64,000 nt of DNA, taken from the NCBI RefSeq assembly GCF_004210215.2, contig NZ_CP067394.1, forward strand, positions 1,116,001-1,180,000. The letters run 5' to 3'. Each line of letters opens with the position of its first letter. Position 1 is the stretch's first letter. The notes beneath the pieces are model-generated. The model had not been told where the DNA came from, did no database searches, and worked only from the letters and a program-made list of their open reading frames with translations. The stretch is from Cryobacterium sp. SO1. GTDB taxonomy: Bacteria; Actinomycetota; Actinomycetes; Actinomycetales; Microbacteriaceae. A program made the position numbers and the translations under genes. Shown piece after piece: positions 17,158-27,300 of this stretch.

Positions 17158-17547
17158 TCAGCCGAGTCTGATGCCTTGCGAGACCCAGACCCGGCCGACG
17201 GCGTCGAAGTACTCCGGCAGGCAGGCATCCGCAACGGTCTGAATGGATGCGACGGCCACGTCGGTGGCTGCCTCGATGGTGTAGTCGACGGTGAGCTCAA
17301 TACCGTTCGTCGTTACAGCGGACGGTTCGGCGCCCGAGGAATTGAGACACCTGTGCCAGTCGTCCGCCGCTTGGCGGTACTCCGTCTCGTCGACGACGAG
17401 GTCCGCCAGGACCTCCTGCTGGTAGGCACTCGCGCCGTCGCGCAGGTCGATGCGCTGCTCGTCGCTGAGCACGTTGAACGGTGAGACGCTGCACCCGGCG
17501 AGGAGGGCGACGACGCCGAGAGCCGGGATGAGAGCCCAGAGGCGCAT
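17158..17547 (-). CDS. Small lipoprotein of unknown function
   Basis: 129 residues beginning MRLWALIPALGVVALLAGC, a type II signal peptide with lipobox LAGC, so the mature protein is lipid-anchored at Cys19. The mature part is acidic and helical with two further cysteines (HRCLNS, DACLPE) that could form a disulfide. I do not recognise a family. The open frame runs to 17652, but the ATG at 17547 creates the signal peptide and has GGGAG about 8 bases before it. Confidence 0.7.
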   Translation of the reverse strand: MRLWALIPALGVVALLAGCSVSPFNVLSDEQRIDLRDGASAYQQEVLADLVVDETEYRQAADDWHRCLNSSGAEPSAVTTNGIELTVDYTIEAATDVAVASIQTVADACLPEYFDAVGRVWVSQGIRLG

Positions 17548-17622
17548 CGGGTCAGCTCCCGGCCGCAAAATGGATGTCCATGACGCGAGCGTAGTGCCGA
17601 CCCAACGCGAGTTGGGGCCAGC

Positions 17623-17649
17623 TGCCCCTTCCCGGGCGCTGAAGGGGCA
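17623..17649 (-). terminator. Stem-loop downstream of the DEAD-box helicase gene
   Basis: TGCCCCTTC and GAAGGGGCA pair perfectly around a 9-base loop 40 bases past the helicase stop. There is no T-tract, so termination efficiency is uncertain. Confidence 0.4.
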
Positions 17650-17688
17650 CATTCGTGCACATGAACGCGGACGGCGCGCGCGGGTTGG

Positions 17689-19170
17689 TTACGCCGTGGG
17701 ACCCTGCGGCGAGCGACGGCGAGTGCGGCTGCGTCGGCGCGGTGCGCTGTTGCCGTCGTGGTGCTCGGCGCCGCCGCCGTCGTGGGTGCCAGCGGCCGGG
17801 GTGGCCGCGGGGGCATCCGGGTTGGTGCTCGAACTCACGCGCACCCGGGTGCGGGGCGCCTGGTCGGCGGAACGGGCAGCGCCAGAACGTCCGCCGTCGG
17901 AACGACCGCCGGAGCGGCTGTCGCTGCGGCCGCCGCGGTTGGTGTCGCGGCCGGATGCGGCGCCGGGCACGATCTCCTTGATCGGGGTCGCACGCAGACG
18001 GCCCTTCGCCCCGGCGGGGATGTTCAGGTCGGTGTAGAGGTGCGGGGACGAGGAGTAGGTCTCCTGCGGCTCGGGGGTGCCGAAGTCGAGGGCCTTGTTG
18101 ATCAGGGTCCACTTGGGCATGTCGTCCCAGTCCACGAAGGTGACCGCGATGCCGGTCTTGCCGGCGCGGCCGGTGCGGCCCACGCGGTGCAGGTAGGCCT
18201 TCTCGTCTTCGGGGATGGTGTGGTTGATCACGTGGGTGACGTCGTCGACGTCGATGCCGCGCGCGGCAACATCCGTGGCGATCAGGATGTCCTTCTTGCC
18301 GGCCTTGAACGACGCCATGGCGCGCTCGCGCTGCTCCTGGTTGAGGTCGCCGTGCACGGCGGTCGCGTTGAAGCCACGGTCGCCGAGCTCTTCGACCAGC
18401 TTGGCGGCGGCCCGCTTGGTGCGGGTGAAGATCACGGTCTTGCCGCGGCCCTCTGCCATCAGGATGCGGCCGATGACCTCGTCCTTGTCCATGTTGTGCG
18501 CCCGGTACACCAGGTGCTCGATGTTGGCCTGCATGAGGCCCTCGTCGGGATCGCTCGCGCGGATGTGGATGGGCTTGGTCATGAACCGGCGGGCCAGCGC
18601 CACGATCGGGCCCGGCATGGTGGCCGAGAACAGCATCGTGTGACGGGTGGACGGGGTCTGCGAGAACAGCTTCTCGATGTCGGAGAGGAAGCCGAGGTCG
18701 AGCATCTTGTCGGCCTCGTCGAGCACCATCTCGCGCACGTTGGCGAGGCTGAGCAGGCGCTGGCTGGCCAGGTCGAGCAGGCGACCGGGGGTGCCGACGA
18801 CGATCTGTGCGCCGGCCTTGAGCTGCTCGATCTGGCCTTCATAGGCCTTGCCGCCGTAGATGGAGACGATGGTGGTGCCGCGGTTGCCCGCGGCGAGCTC
18901 GAGGTCTTCACTGACCTGCACGCACAGTTCGCGGGTGGGCACGACGACGAGCGCCTGCACGCCGGGCTCGGGGTTCAGGCCCAGGCGTTGGATCAGCGGG
19001 AGGCCGAAGCCGAGCGTCTTACCGGTACCGGTCTTGGCCTGGCCGATGATGTCCTGGCCGCTGAGGGCGAGGGGGATCGTCTGGGTCTGAATGGGGAACG
19101 GCTCGAGAATGCCCTTGGCGGCGAGAGCCTCGACCATGTCCTGGTCGATATTGAGTTCGGTGAAAGTCAC
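17689..19170 (-). CDS. rhlE: DEAD-box ATP-dependent RNA helicase (RhlE-like)
   Basis: 493 residues with all core motifs: Q motif FPIQTQTIPLALSG, Walker A AKTGTGKT, PTREL, DEAD in VLDEADKMLDLGF, SAT, and HRVGRTGRAG. The last about 85 residues are Arg/Gly/Ser-rich and disordered, typical for cold-adaptation and ribosome-assembly helicases. The GTG at 19170 gives the usual N-terminus (TFTELNIDQ). An upstream in-frame GTG at 19236 has AGGA 4 bases before it and TATAGT further upstream, so a 22-residue longer form is possible. Divergent from the ferritin-like gene, an arrangement shared with Rv3210c/Rv3211. Confidence 0.9.
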   Translation of the reverse strand: MTFTELNIDQDMVEALAAKGILEPFPIQTQTIPLALSGQDIIGQAKTGTGKTLGFGLPLIQRLGLNPEPGVQALVVVPTRELCVQVSEDLELAAGNRGTTIVSIYGGKAYEGQIEQLKAGAQIVVGTPGRLLDLASQRLLSLANVREMVLDEADKMLDLGFLSDIEKLFSQTPSTRHTMLFSATMPGPIVALARRFMTKPIHIRASDPDEGLMQANIEHLVYRAHNMDKDEVIGRILMAEGRGKTVIFTRTKRAAAKLVEELGDRGFNATAVHGDLNQEQRERAMASFKAGKKDILIATDVAARGIDVDDVTHVINHTIPEDEKAYLHRVGRTGRAGKTGIAVTFVDWDDMPKWTLINKALDFGTPEPQETYSSSPHLYTDLNIPAGAKGRLRATPIKEIVPGAASGRDTNRGGRSDSRSGGRSDGGRSGAARSADQAPRTRVRVSSSTNPDAPAATPAAGTHDGGGAEHHDGNSAPRRRSRTRRRSPQGPTA

Positions 19171-19345
19171 GTTTTTCGTTTGCCTGTCTAGCTGGATGCG
19201 GGATGCGCCCGTCTTTTGCTTCAGGCGCAAGTTCACCGATCCTGCGCCGGTGAATGACACCAGACTATAGGGCGGCCCTGGGCAACAGCCCGTGGCCACA
19301 CCGCACCTGCCGTGTTATTCGAGAACGAAGCGCGGGAGGTGGACC

Positions 19346-19357
19346 TATGCTTGGCAG
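19346..19357 (+). promoter_or_regulatory. Leaderless-type -10 of the ferritin-like gene
   Basis: TATGCT at 19346-19351, 6 bases before the GTG at 19358. Confidence 0.55.
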
Positions 19358-20059
19358 GTGATCTCCTGGTTAGGTGAACGCCCGAAACGGGCAGAGACGC
19401 CGCGGCTGTCGGCCCGGGGCGACAAGCGTGCCACCCGAAAGGTGGACATCACCGAACTGGTTCCAGACCTGCTCACCTACCTCGGTCAGGCCGCATATTT
19501 CGAACTGGGAATGTTCGAGAGCCTCTCAACGGCCGTGATCACGGCCCCCACGCTTACCGCCAAGGAGGGCCTGAGCCTGGCCGCCGGGCGTGCGCTGTCC
19601 AAACACCACGGACTCATCGACGAGATCCGCCGCCGCGACGGCGAACCGGCCAGCGTGATGGGCCCGTTCGTTCCGGCGCTGGACACCTTCCGTGCGGCCA
19701 CCGCGGGGGAGGACTGGCATGAGCTTCTGCTCAGTTGTTATCTCACCGGCGGACTGCTCGACGACTTCTTCATCCGGCTCTCCGACGCGTTGCCCGGCGA
19801 CATCGGCCCGCGCATCGCGCATCTGCTCGGCGAACACGGCGGCGCCGACGTGCTGGTGCACGAACTGGCCGCGGCCATCGCCGCGGAGCCTTCGCTCGAG
19901 TCCCGCCTGGCCCTCTGGGGCCGACGCCTGGTCGGCGACACCTTGCTGGTGGCCCGCTCGGCGATGGCGGTGTCGCAGGATTCGCGCATCGAGCCGGTCT
20001 TCACCGAGCTGATCGCCGCGCACACCCGGCGGATGGACGGCCTCGGCCTCACCGCGTAG
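19358..20059 (+). CDS. Ferritin-like-fold protein (MiaE-like domain)
   Basis: 233 residues, mostly helical. Candidate diiron ligands are spread as in ferritin-like hydroxylases: glutamates in AYFELGMFES (about residue 47) and histidines in LSKHHGLIDEI (about 85), with further acidic residues in LLDDFFIRLSD. The family resembles tRNA-(MS2IO6A)-hydroxylase but substrate is not known in Actinobacteria. The open frame reaches 19292, inside the opposite gene. The GTG at 19358 is preferred because of the TATGCT element 6 bases upstream and the plausible N-terminus. Confidence 0.7.
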   Translation: MISWLGERPKRAETPRLSARGDKRATRKVDITELVPDLLTYLGQAAYFELGMFESLSTAVITAPTLTAKEGLSLAAGRALSKHHGLIDEIRRRDGEPASVMGPFVPALDTFRAATAGEDWHELLLSCYLTGGLLDDFFIRLSDALPGDIGPRIAHLLGEHGGADVLVHELAAAIAAEPSLESRLALWGRRLVGDTLLVARSAMAVSQDSRIEPVFTELIAAHTRRMDGLGLTA

Positions 20060-20098
20060 CGCCGCCCGAGTGCAGGCGCCGAGGCACTCGAGCGCGGC

Positions 20099-20143
20099 CC
20101 GGGGAGGTGCGCGGGTGCCGTCCGGGGAGGTGCGCGGGTGCCG
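20099..20143. repeat. Tandem duplication, 22-base unit, period 23
   Basis: CCGGGGAGGTGCGCGGGTGC followed by CG occurs at 20099-20120 and again at 20122-20143. A degenerate third stretch (GCGCCGGTGGGCGGGTGGCG) follows. It lies in the 228-base spacer after the ferritin-like gene. Confidence 0.6.
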
Positions 20144-20234
20144 CGCCGGTGGGCGGGTGGCGCGCCAGGCGCACAGCGGCGCCTGCGCCGCATAGCGCCG
20201 CTCGGAATGTGCCGCCGCATCCGGTCGCGATCAC

Positions 20235-20270
20235 GCAAAAACACCCTCACCGAACCCGAATGAGGGTGTT
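20235..20270 (-). terminator. Intrinsic terminator of the DUF3107-membrane protein operon
   Basis: AACACCCTCA (20240-20249) pairs with TGAGGGTGTT (20261-20270). Read on the minus strand the stem is followed by TTTTTG, the canonical intrinsic-terminator layout. Confidence 0.75.
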
Positions 20271-20287
20271 CTGGCAGCCGGCTGACG

Positions 20288-20590
20288 TTACGCCGGCAGG
20301 CCGGTCTTGCTGATGTCGTGCAGCATCGTGAGGTCTGCGGCCTCGCGGCGACGCCCCAGAACCACATCAACAGCGACAGATGCCACGGCGGCGACCACGA
20401 GGGACACCCACCAGATCCAGCCGCCATCCCACGCCCAGCCGAGCCAGGTCAGCGCGACCCAGACCAGCGCCGCCACACCGGTGCCCACGGCCGGCACCAG
20501 CACGGAACCGTGCGTGAGGCGGCGGGGCAGGGCGTAGCGTGCGGCCAGTCCGAGCAGCGCGCCGCCCAGGGTGACGAACAGGAGCTCCAT
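20288..20590 (-). CDS. Small membrane protein, three hydrophobic segments
   Basis: 100 residues: hydrophobic segments at about 4-20, 30-50 and 57-77, tryptophan-rich in the middle (WVALTWLGWAWDGGWIWWV), then a basic cytoplasmic tail (GRRREAADL). No family recognised. It begins 7 bases after the DUF3107 stop on the same strand and is followed by a terminator, so the two probably form one transcript. Confidence 0.65.
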   Translation of the reverse strand: MELLFVTLGGALLGLAARYALPRRLTHGSVLVPAVGTGVAALVWVALTWLGWAWDGGWIWWVSLVVAAVASVAVDVVLGRRREAADLTMLHDISKTGLPA

Positions 20591-20597
20591 CGAAGTC

Positions 20598-20822
20598 TTA
20601 GGCTACGAAGCCGACGCGGCGGGAGGACTCAGAGCCCAGCTCGACGTAGGCCAGACCGATGGTCGGGACGATGTACACGTGTCCCTTCTTGTCGCTGAGC
20701 TTGAGGTAGCCGGTCTGCCCCGCGAGGGCCGCGGCGACGGTCTCCTCGATCTCGTTGGCCGGCTGGGTCGTCTCGAAGCTGATCTCCCGGGGGGAGTTGA
20801 AAATGCCAATGCGAATGTCCAC
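20598..20822 (-). CDS. DUF3107 family protein
   Basis: 74 residues beginning MDIRIGIFNSPREISFET, matching the small conserved actinobacterial family DUF3107 (Rv3208A, formerly TB9.4, in M. tuberculosis). It is a predicted beta-rich, ATP-synthase-epsilon-unrelated soluble protein of unknown role. The GTG at 20822 has GAAAGG about 8 bases upstream. In mycobacteria the gene is also close to rhlE and the adnAB genes, so the neighbourhood is conserved. Confidence 0.88.
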   Translation of the reverse strand: MDIRIGIFNSPREISFETTQPANEIEETVAAALAGQTGYLKLSDKKGHVYIVPTIGLAYVELGSESSRRVGFVA

Positions 20823-20906
20823 GGATGCGCCTTTCGGTTGCGTACCCGCTCAGATTACGACATGCCCCATGCTCGGCCCGCCACGTTCACTGTCGGCGCA
20901 ACCCGT

Positions 20907-20918
20907 TACCGTTGGACC
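20907..20918 (+). promoter_or_regulatory. Leaderless-type -10 of adnA
   Basis: TACCGT at 20907-20912, 6 bases before the GTG at 20919. Confidence 0.5.
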
Positions 20919-23900
20919 GTGATGAACCCGGTGTCCGAACTGCTCGACGAGCCCCCTGCCCCTGCCGCCTCGGCCTCGCCGGCCGAGGAGGCCGTGCCCG
21001 GCCGTTCCGCGGGTCTGGATGCCGCCCAGCAGGCCGTTCTGGCCCTGCCCGTCGGGCGCTCCGCCGCCGTGATCGGCGCCCCGGGCTCCGGCAAGACACA
21101 CACCCTCGTCGAGTTCGTCGCCGACCGGGTCCTCGCCCACGGCTTCTCACCCAGCGAGGTGCTCGTGCTCGTGCCGACCCGCACCGGCGCGACCGCGCTT
21201 CGCGACAGGCTGGCCCTGCGCCTGCGAGCGCCCACCAACGGTCCGCTGGCCCGCACGATGAACTCCGTGGCCTTCCAGATCGTGCGGGACGCCGAGGTGG
21301 CGGTCGGCCACACCAGCCCCACCCTGCTCACCGGTGGTGAGCAGGACCAGATCATCGCGGAGATCCTGGCCGGGGACATCGCCTCGGGCACCGGACCGGC
21401 CTGGCCGAGCCCGCTCGACGCCGAGGTGCGGGGCCTGCGCGGATTCCGGACCGAACTGCGCGACCTGATGATGCGCGCCGTGGAGTACGGCGTCACCCCC
21501 GCCCGACTGGCCGCACTGGCCGCCGAGCACGACCGGCCGGAGTGGGCCGCCGCCGCCGCGTTCATCAACGACTACCAGGACATCAAGGACCAGAGCCGGC
21601 CCGGCCAGTTCGACTCCACCGAGCTTGTGCAGTTCGCCGCGGCCATCGTGCAGGATGCGCCGCGTGTGCCCGCGCGCCCCGCCGGCGCCGGCGCGTTGAG
21701 CGGCGTGAGCACCGGCAACCCCCTCGGCCCGCTCGGTGCGCTCAAGCTGATCGTGCTCGACGACGCCCAGGAGGCCACCCAGTCCACCCTGGCGCTGCTG
21801 GCCCAGTTCGCCGCCCGCGGCGTCACGATCGTGGCGTTCGGCGACCCCGACCTGAGCACCGGGTCGTTCCGTGGCGCCCACCCGGATGCCCTCGGCCGGC
21901 TCGGCCACTACCTGCGCCTGCCCGACGTGGCCACCCTCACCCTGCACACGGTGCACCGGCACGGCAGTGAGTTGCGCGCCGTGATCCGCGAGTTCAGCGG
22001 CCGGATCGGCGCCGCCGCCGCCGGAACCCAGCGCTCGGCCGGCAGCGCCGACCTCCCGCCGGCTGCTGCGCCGGCTGCTACGCCCGTCACCCCGCCCGCC
22101 GCCCAGCCGCCCACGGCCCCGCCCCCCGCCGCCCAGCCGCCCACGACCCAGCCCACCGCCGTGCAAACCGTCGTCACCGCCAGCCCCGCCGACCAGCTCG
22201 CCGTGATCGCCCGGCGCCTGCGCGAACGCCACGTGCTTGACGGTCTGCCCTGGGGGCGGATGGCCGTGATCGTGCGCACCGGCGCCCTCGTGCCGGCGCT
22301 GTCCAAGGGCCTCGCCGCGCTCGAGGTGCCCACCCAGGTGGCCGCCTCGCAGGCCGCCCTCCGTGACGAACCAGCGGTGCGCGCCTTCATCCTGGCCCTT
22401 GACGTCACCCTCGGCCGCCGACAGCTCGACGCCGACGCCGCCGTGGAGCTGCTCCGCGGCCCGCTCGGCGGCCTCGACCCGATCACCCTGCGGCGCCTGC
22501 GCGCGGCGCTCCGCCAGCAGGAACTCAGCCGGCCGGAGCTCAGCACCGACGACACCCGCACCGCCGACGAACTGCTCGTCGAGGTGTTCGCCGACCCGGC
22601 CCTGCTCGACCCGATCGACAACCGCACCGCCCGGCGAGCCGCGTCCTGCGCCAAGAACCTGCGGCAGACCCGCACAGCCTTCACCACCGGCGCCACCATC
22701 GAGGAACTGCTCTGGGGACTCTGGCAGCAAAGCGGCCTCGCCCCCGCCTGGGCCGAGCAGTCCACCGGCACCGGCATCGACGCCGACGAGGCCAACCACA
22801 ACCTCGACGCCGTCGTGGCCCTGTTCTCCGCCGCGCAACGCTTCGTCGAACGCACCCCCGCCGCCCCGCCCGTGCTCTTCGTCGAGCACCTCGTCGACAC
22901 CGACGTGCCCGAGGACACCCTCGCCCCGCGCGCCCTGGCCGAATCGGTGCTCGTGGCCACCCCCAGCGGCACCATCGGCCGCGACTACGACCTGGTGGTC
23001 CTGGCCGGCGTGCAGGAGAACGTCTGGCCGGACCTGCGCATCCGCGGGTCGCTGCTCGGCGCCGGCGATCTGGCGCTGATCATGGCCGGGGAGACCCCCG
23101 ACCCGGCCGGCGCCCGCACCGGTGTGCTGCACGACGAGCTACGCATGTTCACCCAGGCGGCATCCCGCAGCACCGCCCAACTGCTGGTGACCGCAGTCGA
23201 CAACGACGAGAATCAGCCCTCCGCGTTCCTGCGGCTGCTGCCGGAACCTGACCCCGCCCCGCTGGCCCGGTACCCGCTGTCGCTGCGCGGGCTGGTCGGC
23301 CGGCTCCGCCGCGACCTCACCCAGACCCTGCGGCCCCGGCTGCAACCCGTCGGAGCCGACCTCGACCCGGTTGCCGCGCTGCCCGCCGTGCTGCCGGCCC
23401 GGGCCACGGATGCCGCCGCCACGCTGGCACGCCTGGCCGCCGAGAAGGTTGCCGGCGCGTCGCCCGACGAATGGTACGGACTGCGCCCCGCCAGCACCGA
23501 GCGCCCCCTCAACGACCCCGCGGCCGGCGACGGGCCCGTTCGGGTGTCACCGTCGCGGATGAGCGCCTTCGAGACCTGCCCGCTGCACTGGCTGATCGGC
23601 CAGATCGGCGGTGGCGACTCGAGCACGGCGGCCAACCTCGGCACCATCATCCACAAGGTGATGGAAGACGCCACCGACCCGGCCAGGAGCCCCGATCCGG
23701 TCGGGATCACCGCCGACGCGCTCTGGGCGGGTGTCGAGGCCCGCTGGGGCGAACTCGTCTTCGACGCCGACTGGCAGTCCAGGGTGCAGAAGACCCAGGC
23801 CCGTGAACTCACCGACCGGCTCGCCGCCTACCTCGGCGACGGCGCCCGCGACGGCACCCGGCTGCTCAGCGCCGAGGGCCGGTTCGAGCTCGACCTCGGC

Positions 23901-24323
23901 GGCGCGGTGCTTTCCGGCACCATCGACAGGGTGGAGCGGCTGCCCGACGGCCGGGCCGTGATCGTGGACCTCAAGACCGGCAAGGGCGACCCCACCAGCG
24001 ACAGCGGGGTGGCCGAACACCCGCAGCTCGGCGCCTACCAGCTCGCCTTCGCCGCCGACGTGATCGACGGCCTGGAACCCGGGATGGAACTGGCCGGCGC
24101 GCGTCTGGTGATCGTGTCCTCCGGTACCCAGAAGCAGAACTACCGCAATCCCACGCAGCCGGCCTTCAGCCCCGACGAACTCGCGGCCTTCACCACCCGG
24201 GTCACCGACGACGCCGCCGGCATGGGCGGCGCCACCTTCGTGGCGGAGATCGCCGACCATTGCCTCAACCCCCGTTCCTACGGCTCGTGCCGCATCCACG
24301 TCATCAAGCAGGTCAGCTCATGA
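20919..24323 (+). CDS. adnA: ATP-dependent helicase-nuclease subunit AdnA
   Basis: First subunit of the actinobacterial AdnAB motor-nuclease, which resects DNA double-strand breaks where RecBCD or AddAB would act in other bacteria. The 1134-residue protein has a UvrD-like N-terminal motor with an intact Walker A (IGAPGSGKTHTLVEF) but a divergent Walker B (VLDDAQEAT instead of DExQ), and a C-terminal RecB-type nuclease domain with FETCPLHWLIG and the catalytic IVDLKTGKGD. Residues about 375-415 are a Pro/Ala/Thr-rich insertion with an internal DNA repeat. GTG at 20919 (directly followed by ATG) is chosen for its TACCGT element. The stop overlaps the adnB start (ATGA). Confidence 0.88.
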   Translation: MMNPVSELLDEPPAPAASASPAEEAVPGRSAGLDAAQQAVLALPVGRSAAVIGAPGSGKTHTLVEFVADRVLAHGFSPSEVLVLVPTRTGATALRDRLALRLRAPTNGPLARTMNSVAFQIVRDAEVAVGHTSPTLLTGGEQDQIIAEILAGDIASGTGPAWPSPLDAEVRGLRGFRTELRDLMMRAVEYGVTPARLAALAAEHDRPEWAAAAAFINDYQDIKDQSRPGQFDSTELVQFAAAIVQDAPRVPARPAGAGALSGVSTGNPLGPLGALKLIVLDDAQEATQSTLALLAQFAARGVTIVAFGDPDLSTGSFRGAHPDALGRLGHYLRLPDVATLTLHTVHRHGSELRAVIREFSGRIGAAAAGTQRSAGSADLPPAAAPAATPVTPPAAQPPTAPPPAAQPPTTQPTAVQTVVTASPADQLAVIARRLRERHVLDGLPWGRMAVIVRTGALVPALSKGLAALEVPTQVAASQAALRDEPAVRAFILALDVTLGRRQLDADAAVELLRGPLGGLDPITLRRLRAALRQQELSRPELSTDDTRTADELLVEVFADPALLDPIDNRTARRAASCAKNLRQTRTAFTTGATIEELLWGLWQQSGLAPAWAEQSTGTGIDADEANHNLDAVVALFSAAQRFVERTPAAPPVLFVEHLVDTDVPEDTLAPRALAESVLVATPSGTIGRDYDLVVLAGVQENVWPDLRIRGSLLGAGDLALIMAGETPDPAGARTGVLHDELRMFTQAASRSTAQLLVTAVDNDENQPSAFLRLLPEPDPAPLARYPLSLRGLVGRLRRDLTQTLRPRLQPVGADLDPVAALPAVLPARATDAAATLARLAAEKVAGASPDEWYGLRPASTERPLNDPAAGDGPVRVSPSRMSAFETCPLHWLIGQIGGGDSSTAANLGTIIHKVMEDATDPARSPDPVGITADALWAGVEARWGELVFDADWQSRVQKTQARELTDRLAAYLGDGARDGTRLLSAEGRFELDLGGAVLSGTIDRVERLPDGRAVIVDLKTGKGDPTSDSGVAEHPQLGAYQLAFAADVIDGLEPGMELAGARLVIVSSGTQKQNYRNPTQPAFSPDELAAFTTRVTDDAAGMGGATFVAEIADHCLNPRSYGSCRIHVIKQVSS

Positions 24324-27300
24324 ACCCAGAAACCACGCCGGCCCGGCCGGTGTCCGCCCTCGACATCGCCGCCGCGCTGGGCATGTTCCCGCCCACCACT
24401 GAACAACAGGCCGTGATCGAGGCACCGCTTCGCCCCACCCTCGTGGTGGCCGGCGCCGGCAGCGGCAAGACCGAGACCATGGCCAACCGGGTGCTCTGGC
24501 TGCTGGCCAACGCCCACGCCAGGCCCGACCAGATCCTCGGCCTCACCTTCACCCGCAAGGCCGCCGGCGAGCTCGCCGAACGCATCAACGGGCGCATCCG
24601 GCAACTCAGCGAAGCCGGGCTGATGCCCTCTGCGAGCGGGGCCGATGGCGGGGCTGATGGTGCGGCGGATGCCGGCACGGGCGAAACCGCCTCCGTGCGG
24701 CCCCTCGACTCCGCCGACCTGTTCAACGCCCCGGCGGTCTCCACCTACAACTCCTTCGCCAGCCGGCTGTTCACCGACAACGCCCTGCTGCTCGGCCGCG
24801 AACCCGAGTCGGTGCTGCTCAGCGAGACCAGCGCCTGGCTGCTCGCCCGCCGGGTGGTCGTGGCCCACGGCGACGGCCGGCTGGTGCAGTACGGCAAGGG
24901 CGTGGACGCCGTCACCGAGGCGGTGCTCTCGCTCAGCCGCGCCCTGGCCGAGAACCCGCCCCCGTTCGTGCCCGGCGTGGAACCCGTGCCGCACGACCTC
25001 GCCCGGCTGGCGAACAGCTTCGGCTACCTCGCCGACCTGCCCTACGGCAACCCGCGCAAGAAAAAGCCGTACGACTCGGTGCTCGAGGCGATTTCCGCCG
25101 TGGCGCCGCTGCCGGTGCTGGCCGAGCTGGCGGATGCCTACGGGGCCGAGAAACGCCGGCAGGGCCTGATCGAATTCTCCGACCAGGTGGCCCTGGCCCT
25201 GCAGGTCTGCCGCAAGGTGCCGGCCGTGGTGTCCCGCTACCGGGACCAGTACCGCATCGTGCTGCTCGACGAATACCAGGACACCTCGGTGCTGCAGACC
25301 GAGCTGTTGCGCACTCTGTTCGCGCACCACCCGGTGATGTCCGTCGGCGACCCGCACCAGTCCATCTACGGCTGGCGCGGCGCCAGCTCCGCGAACCTGC
25401 TCGGTTTCTCCACCGACTTCGCCGGCCTGGCCAACACGGAGGCGCCGTCGATGTCGCTCTCCTTCACCTGGCGCAACCCGGTGACCGTGCTCGAGACCGC
25501 GAACGCCCTCGTCGCCCCGCTGAGCGCCGAGCTGCGCGCGCGGCCCAACGGCATCCAGGTGGAGACCCTGAAGGTGCCCAGCGGCAAGGCCGCCGGGCAG
25601 GTGCAGGCGGCCATGCACGAGAGCATCGCAGACGAGGCTGCCGCCATCGCCCGGTGGTTCGCCGCCCGGCTCGGCAGCAGACCCGGCGCACCCGAGACCG
25701 AACCGGAGTCCGGCGCGATGCTATTCCGCGCCCGGCGCGACATGGAGTTCTACGCCGAGGTCCTGCGCGAACACGGCGTGTCCGCGCACGTGCTCGGGCT
25801 CGGTGGGCTGCTCTCCACCCCCGAGGTGGCCGATGTGCTCGCCGTGCTGCGGGTGGTGCACGACCCGGCCGCCGGCAGCGACCTGATCCGGCTGCTCACC
25901 GGCGGCCGCTGGCGGATCGGCGTGCGGGACCTGCAGGCCCTGTCCGGGGTGGCCGGCTGGCTGGCCACCCACGACTGGGCGCAGAAGGCCGTACCCGACG
26001 AGCTCAAGGCCAAACTCCGGGCCTCCGTCGCCGCCGAGGAGAGCCGGTCCCTCGTGGACGCGCTCGACTTCGTCGCCTCGGCCCCCGAATCGCACGGCCA
26101 ACTCGCCGCGTTCAGCGACGACGGCCGCCAGCGGTTGCGGCAGGCTGGCAGGCAGCTGGCCTGGCTGCGGAGCCGCTCGGGCCTGGGCCTGCTCGACTTC
26201 GTGCGGCTGATCGAACAGGAAACCCTGCTCGACCTGGAACTCGTCGCCAACGAGAGCCACGGCCGGGCCCTGGCCAACCTCTACGCCTTCCACGACGCCG
26301 TCTCCGCGTTCCTCGACAGTGACGAGGTCGGCACCCTGGCAAGCTTCCTGCGCTGGCTGGCCCGCGCCGAACGCCAGGACGACCTCGGTCCGCGCGGCGA
26401 AGCCGCCGAACCCGGCACCGTGCAGCTGCTCACCATCCACGGCTCCAAGGGTTTGGAATGGGACTACGTCGCCATCCCCGGACTGACCGAGAAGAACCTG
26501 CCCGCGCCGTCCCGCGAGGTCTCCGGCTGGTTGCGCTTCGGCGAGCTGCCCTACCCCTGCCGCGGCGACCGGGCCGAGCTGCCCGAGCTCAAACGCCTCG
26601 GCCACGAGACCCAGATGTCGTTCGACATCGAGTTCGAGCTCTACAAGCAGGAGCTCGCCGACCGGCACGACGCCGAGGAGCGCCGGCTGATCTATGTGGC
26701 CACCACCCGCGCCCAGCAGCAGCTGCTGCTCACCGGGGCGTTCTGGGGCGGCGGCACCACTGTGCGCAGGCCCAGCCGGTACCTGCTCGAACTGGCCGAA
26801 GCCGGGCTGATCGCCTCGCTGCCGGAGGGCAGCGAGCACGAGGAGAAGCCCGCCACCGACGAGGACGCCACCGAAGTCTGGCCGTTCGACCCGCTCGGCA
26901 CGCGCCGCCCGGTCGTCGAGGCCGCCGCCGCCCTGGTACGCGCGCACGACGACCCGGAGACCGGCGCCGGCGCCGAGACGCCCTGGTCGCGGGAAGTGAC
27001 CCTGCTGCTGGCCGAACGCGCGAAGCGCCTGGCCGGCCCCGACACCCTCGACGTGCCCACCCGCATCCCCGCATCCAGGTTCAAGGACTACGTCGACGAT
27101 CCCGCCGCGGTGCTCGCCAAGCTGCGCCGGCCGATGCCCGAGCGGCCGTACCGGGCCACGCGCCTGGGCACCCTGTTCCACTCCTGGGTGGAGCAGCGCT
27201 CCACTCAGGCGTCGTCCGGCGACCTCATCGACGTCGGGCCGGGCGAGCTCGACCTCGACGGCGACACCGACGGGATGCCGCTCGAGCTTGAGCAGCTGGA

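Noticed and set aside
21147-23132. 661-residue minus-strand frame opposite adnA
   Set aside because: Low-complexity Gly/His/Val translation caused by high GC; adnA motifs are on the other strand.
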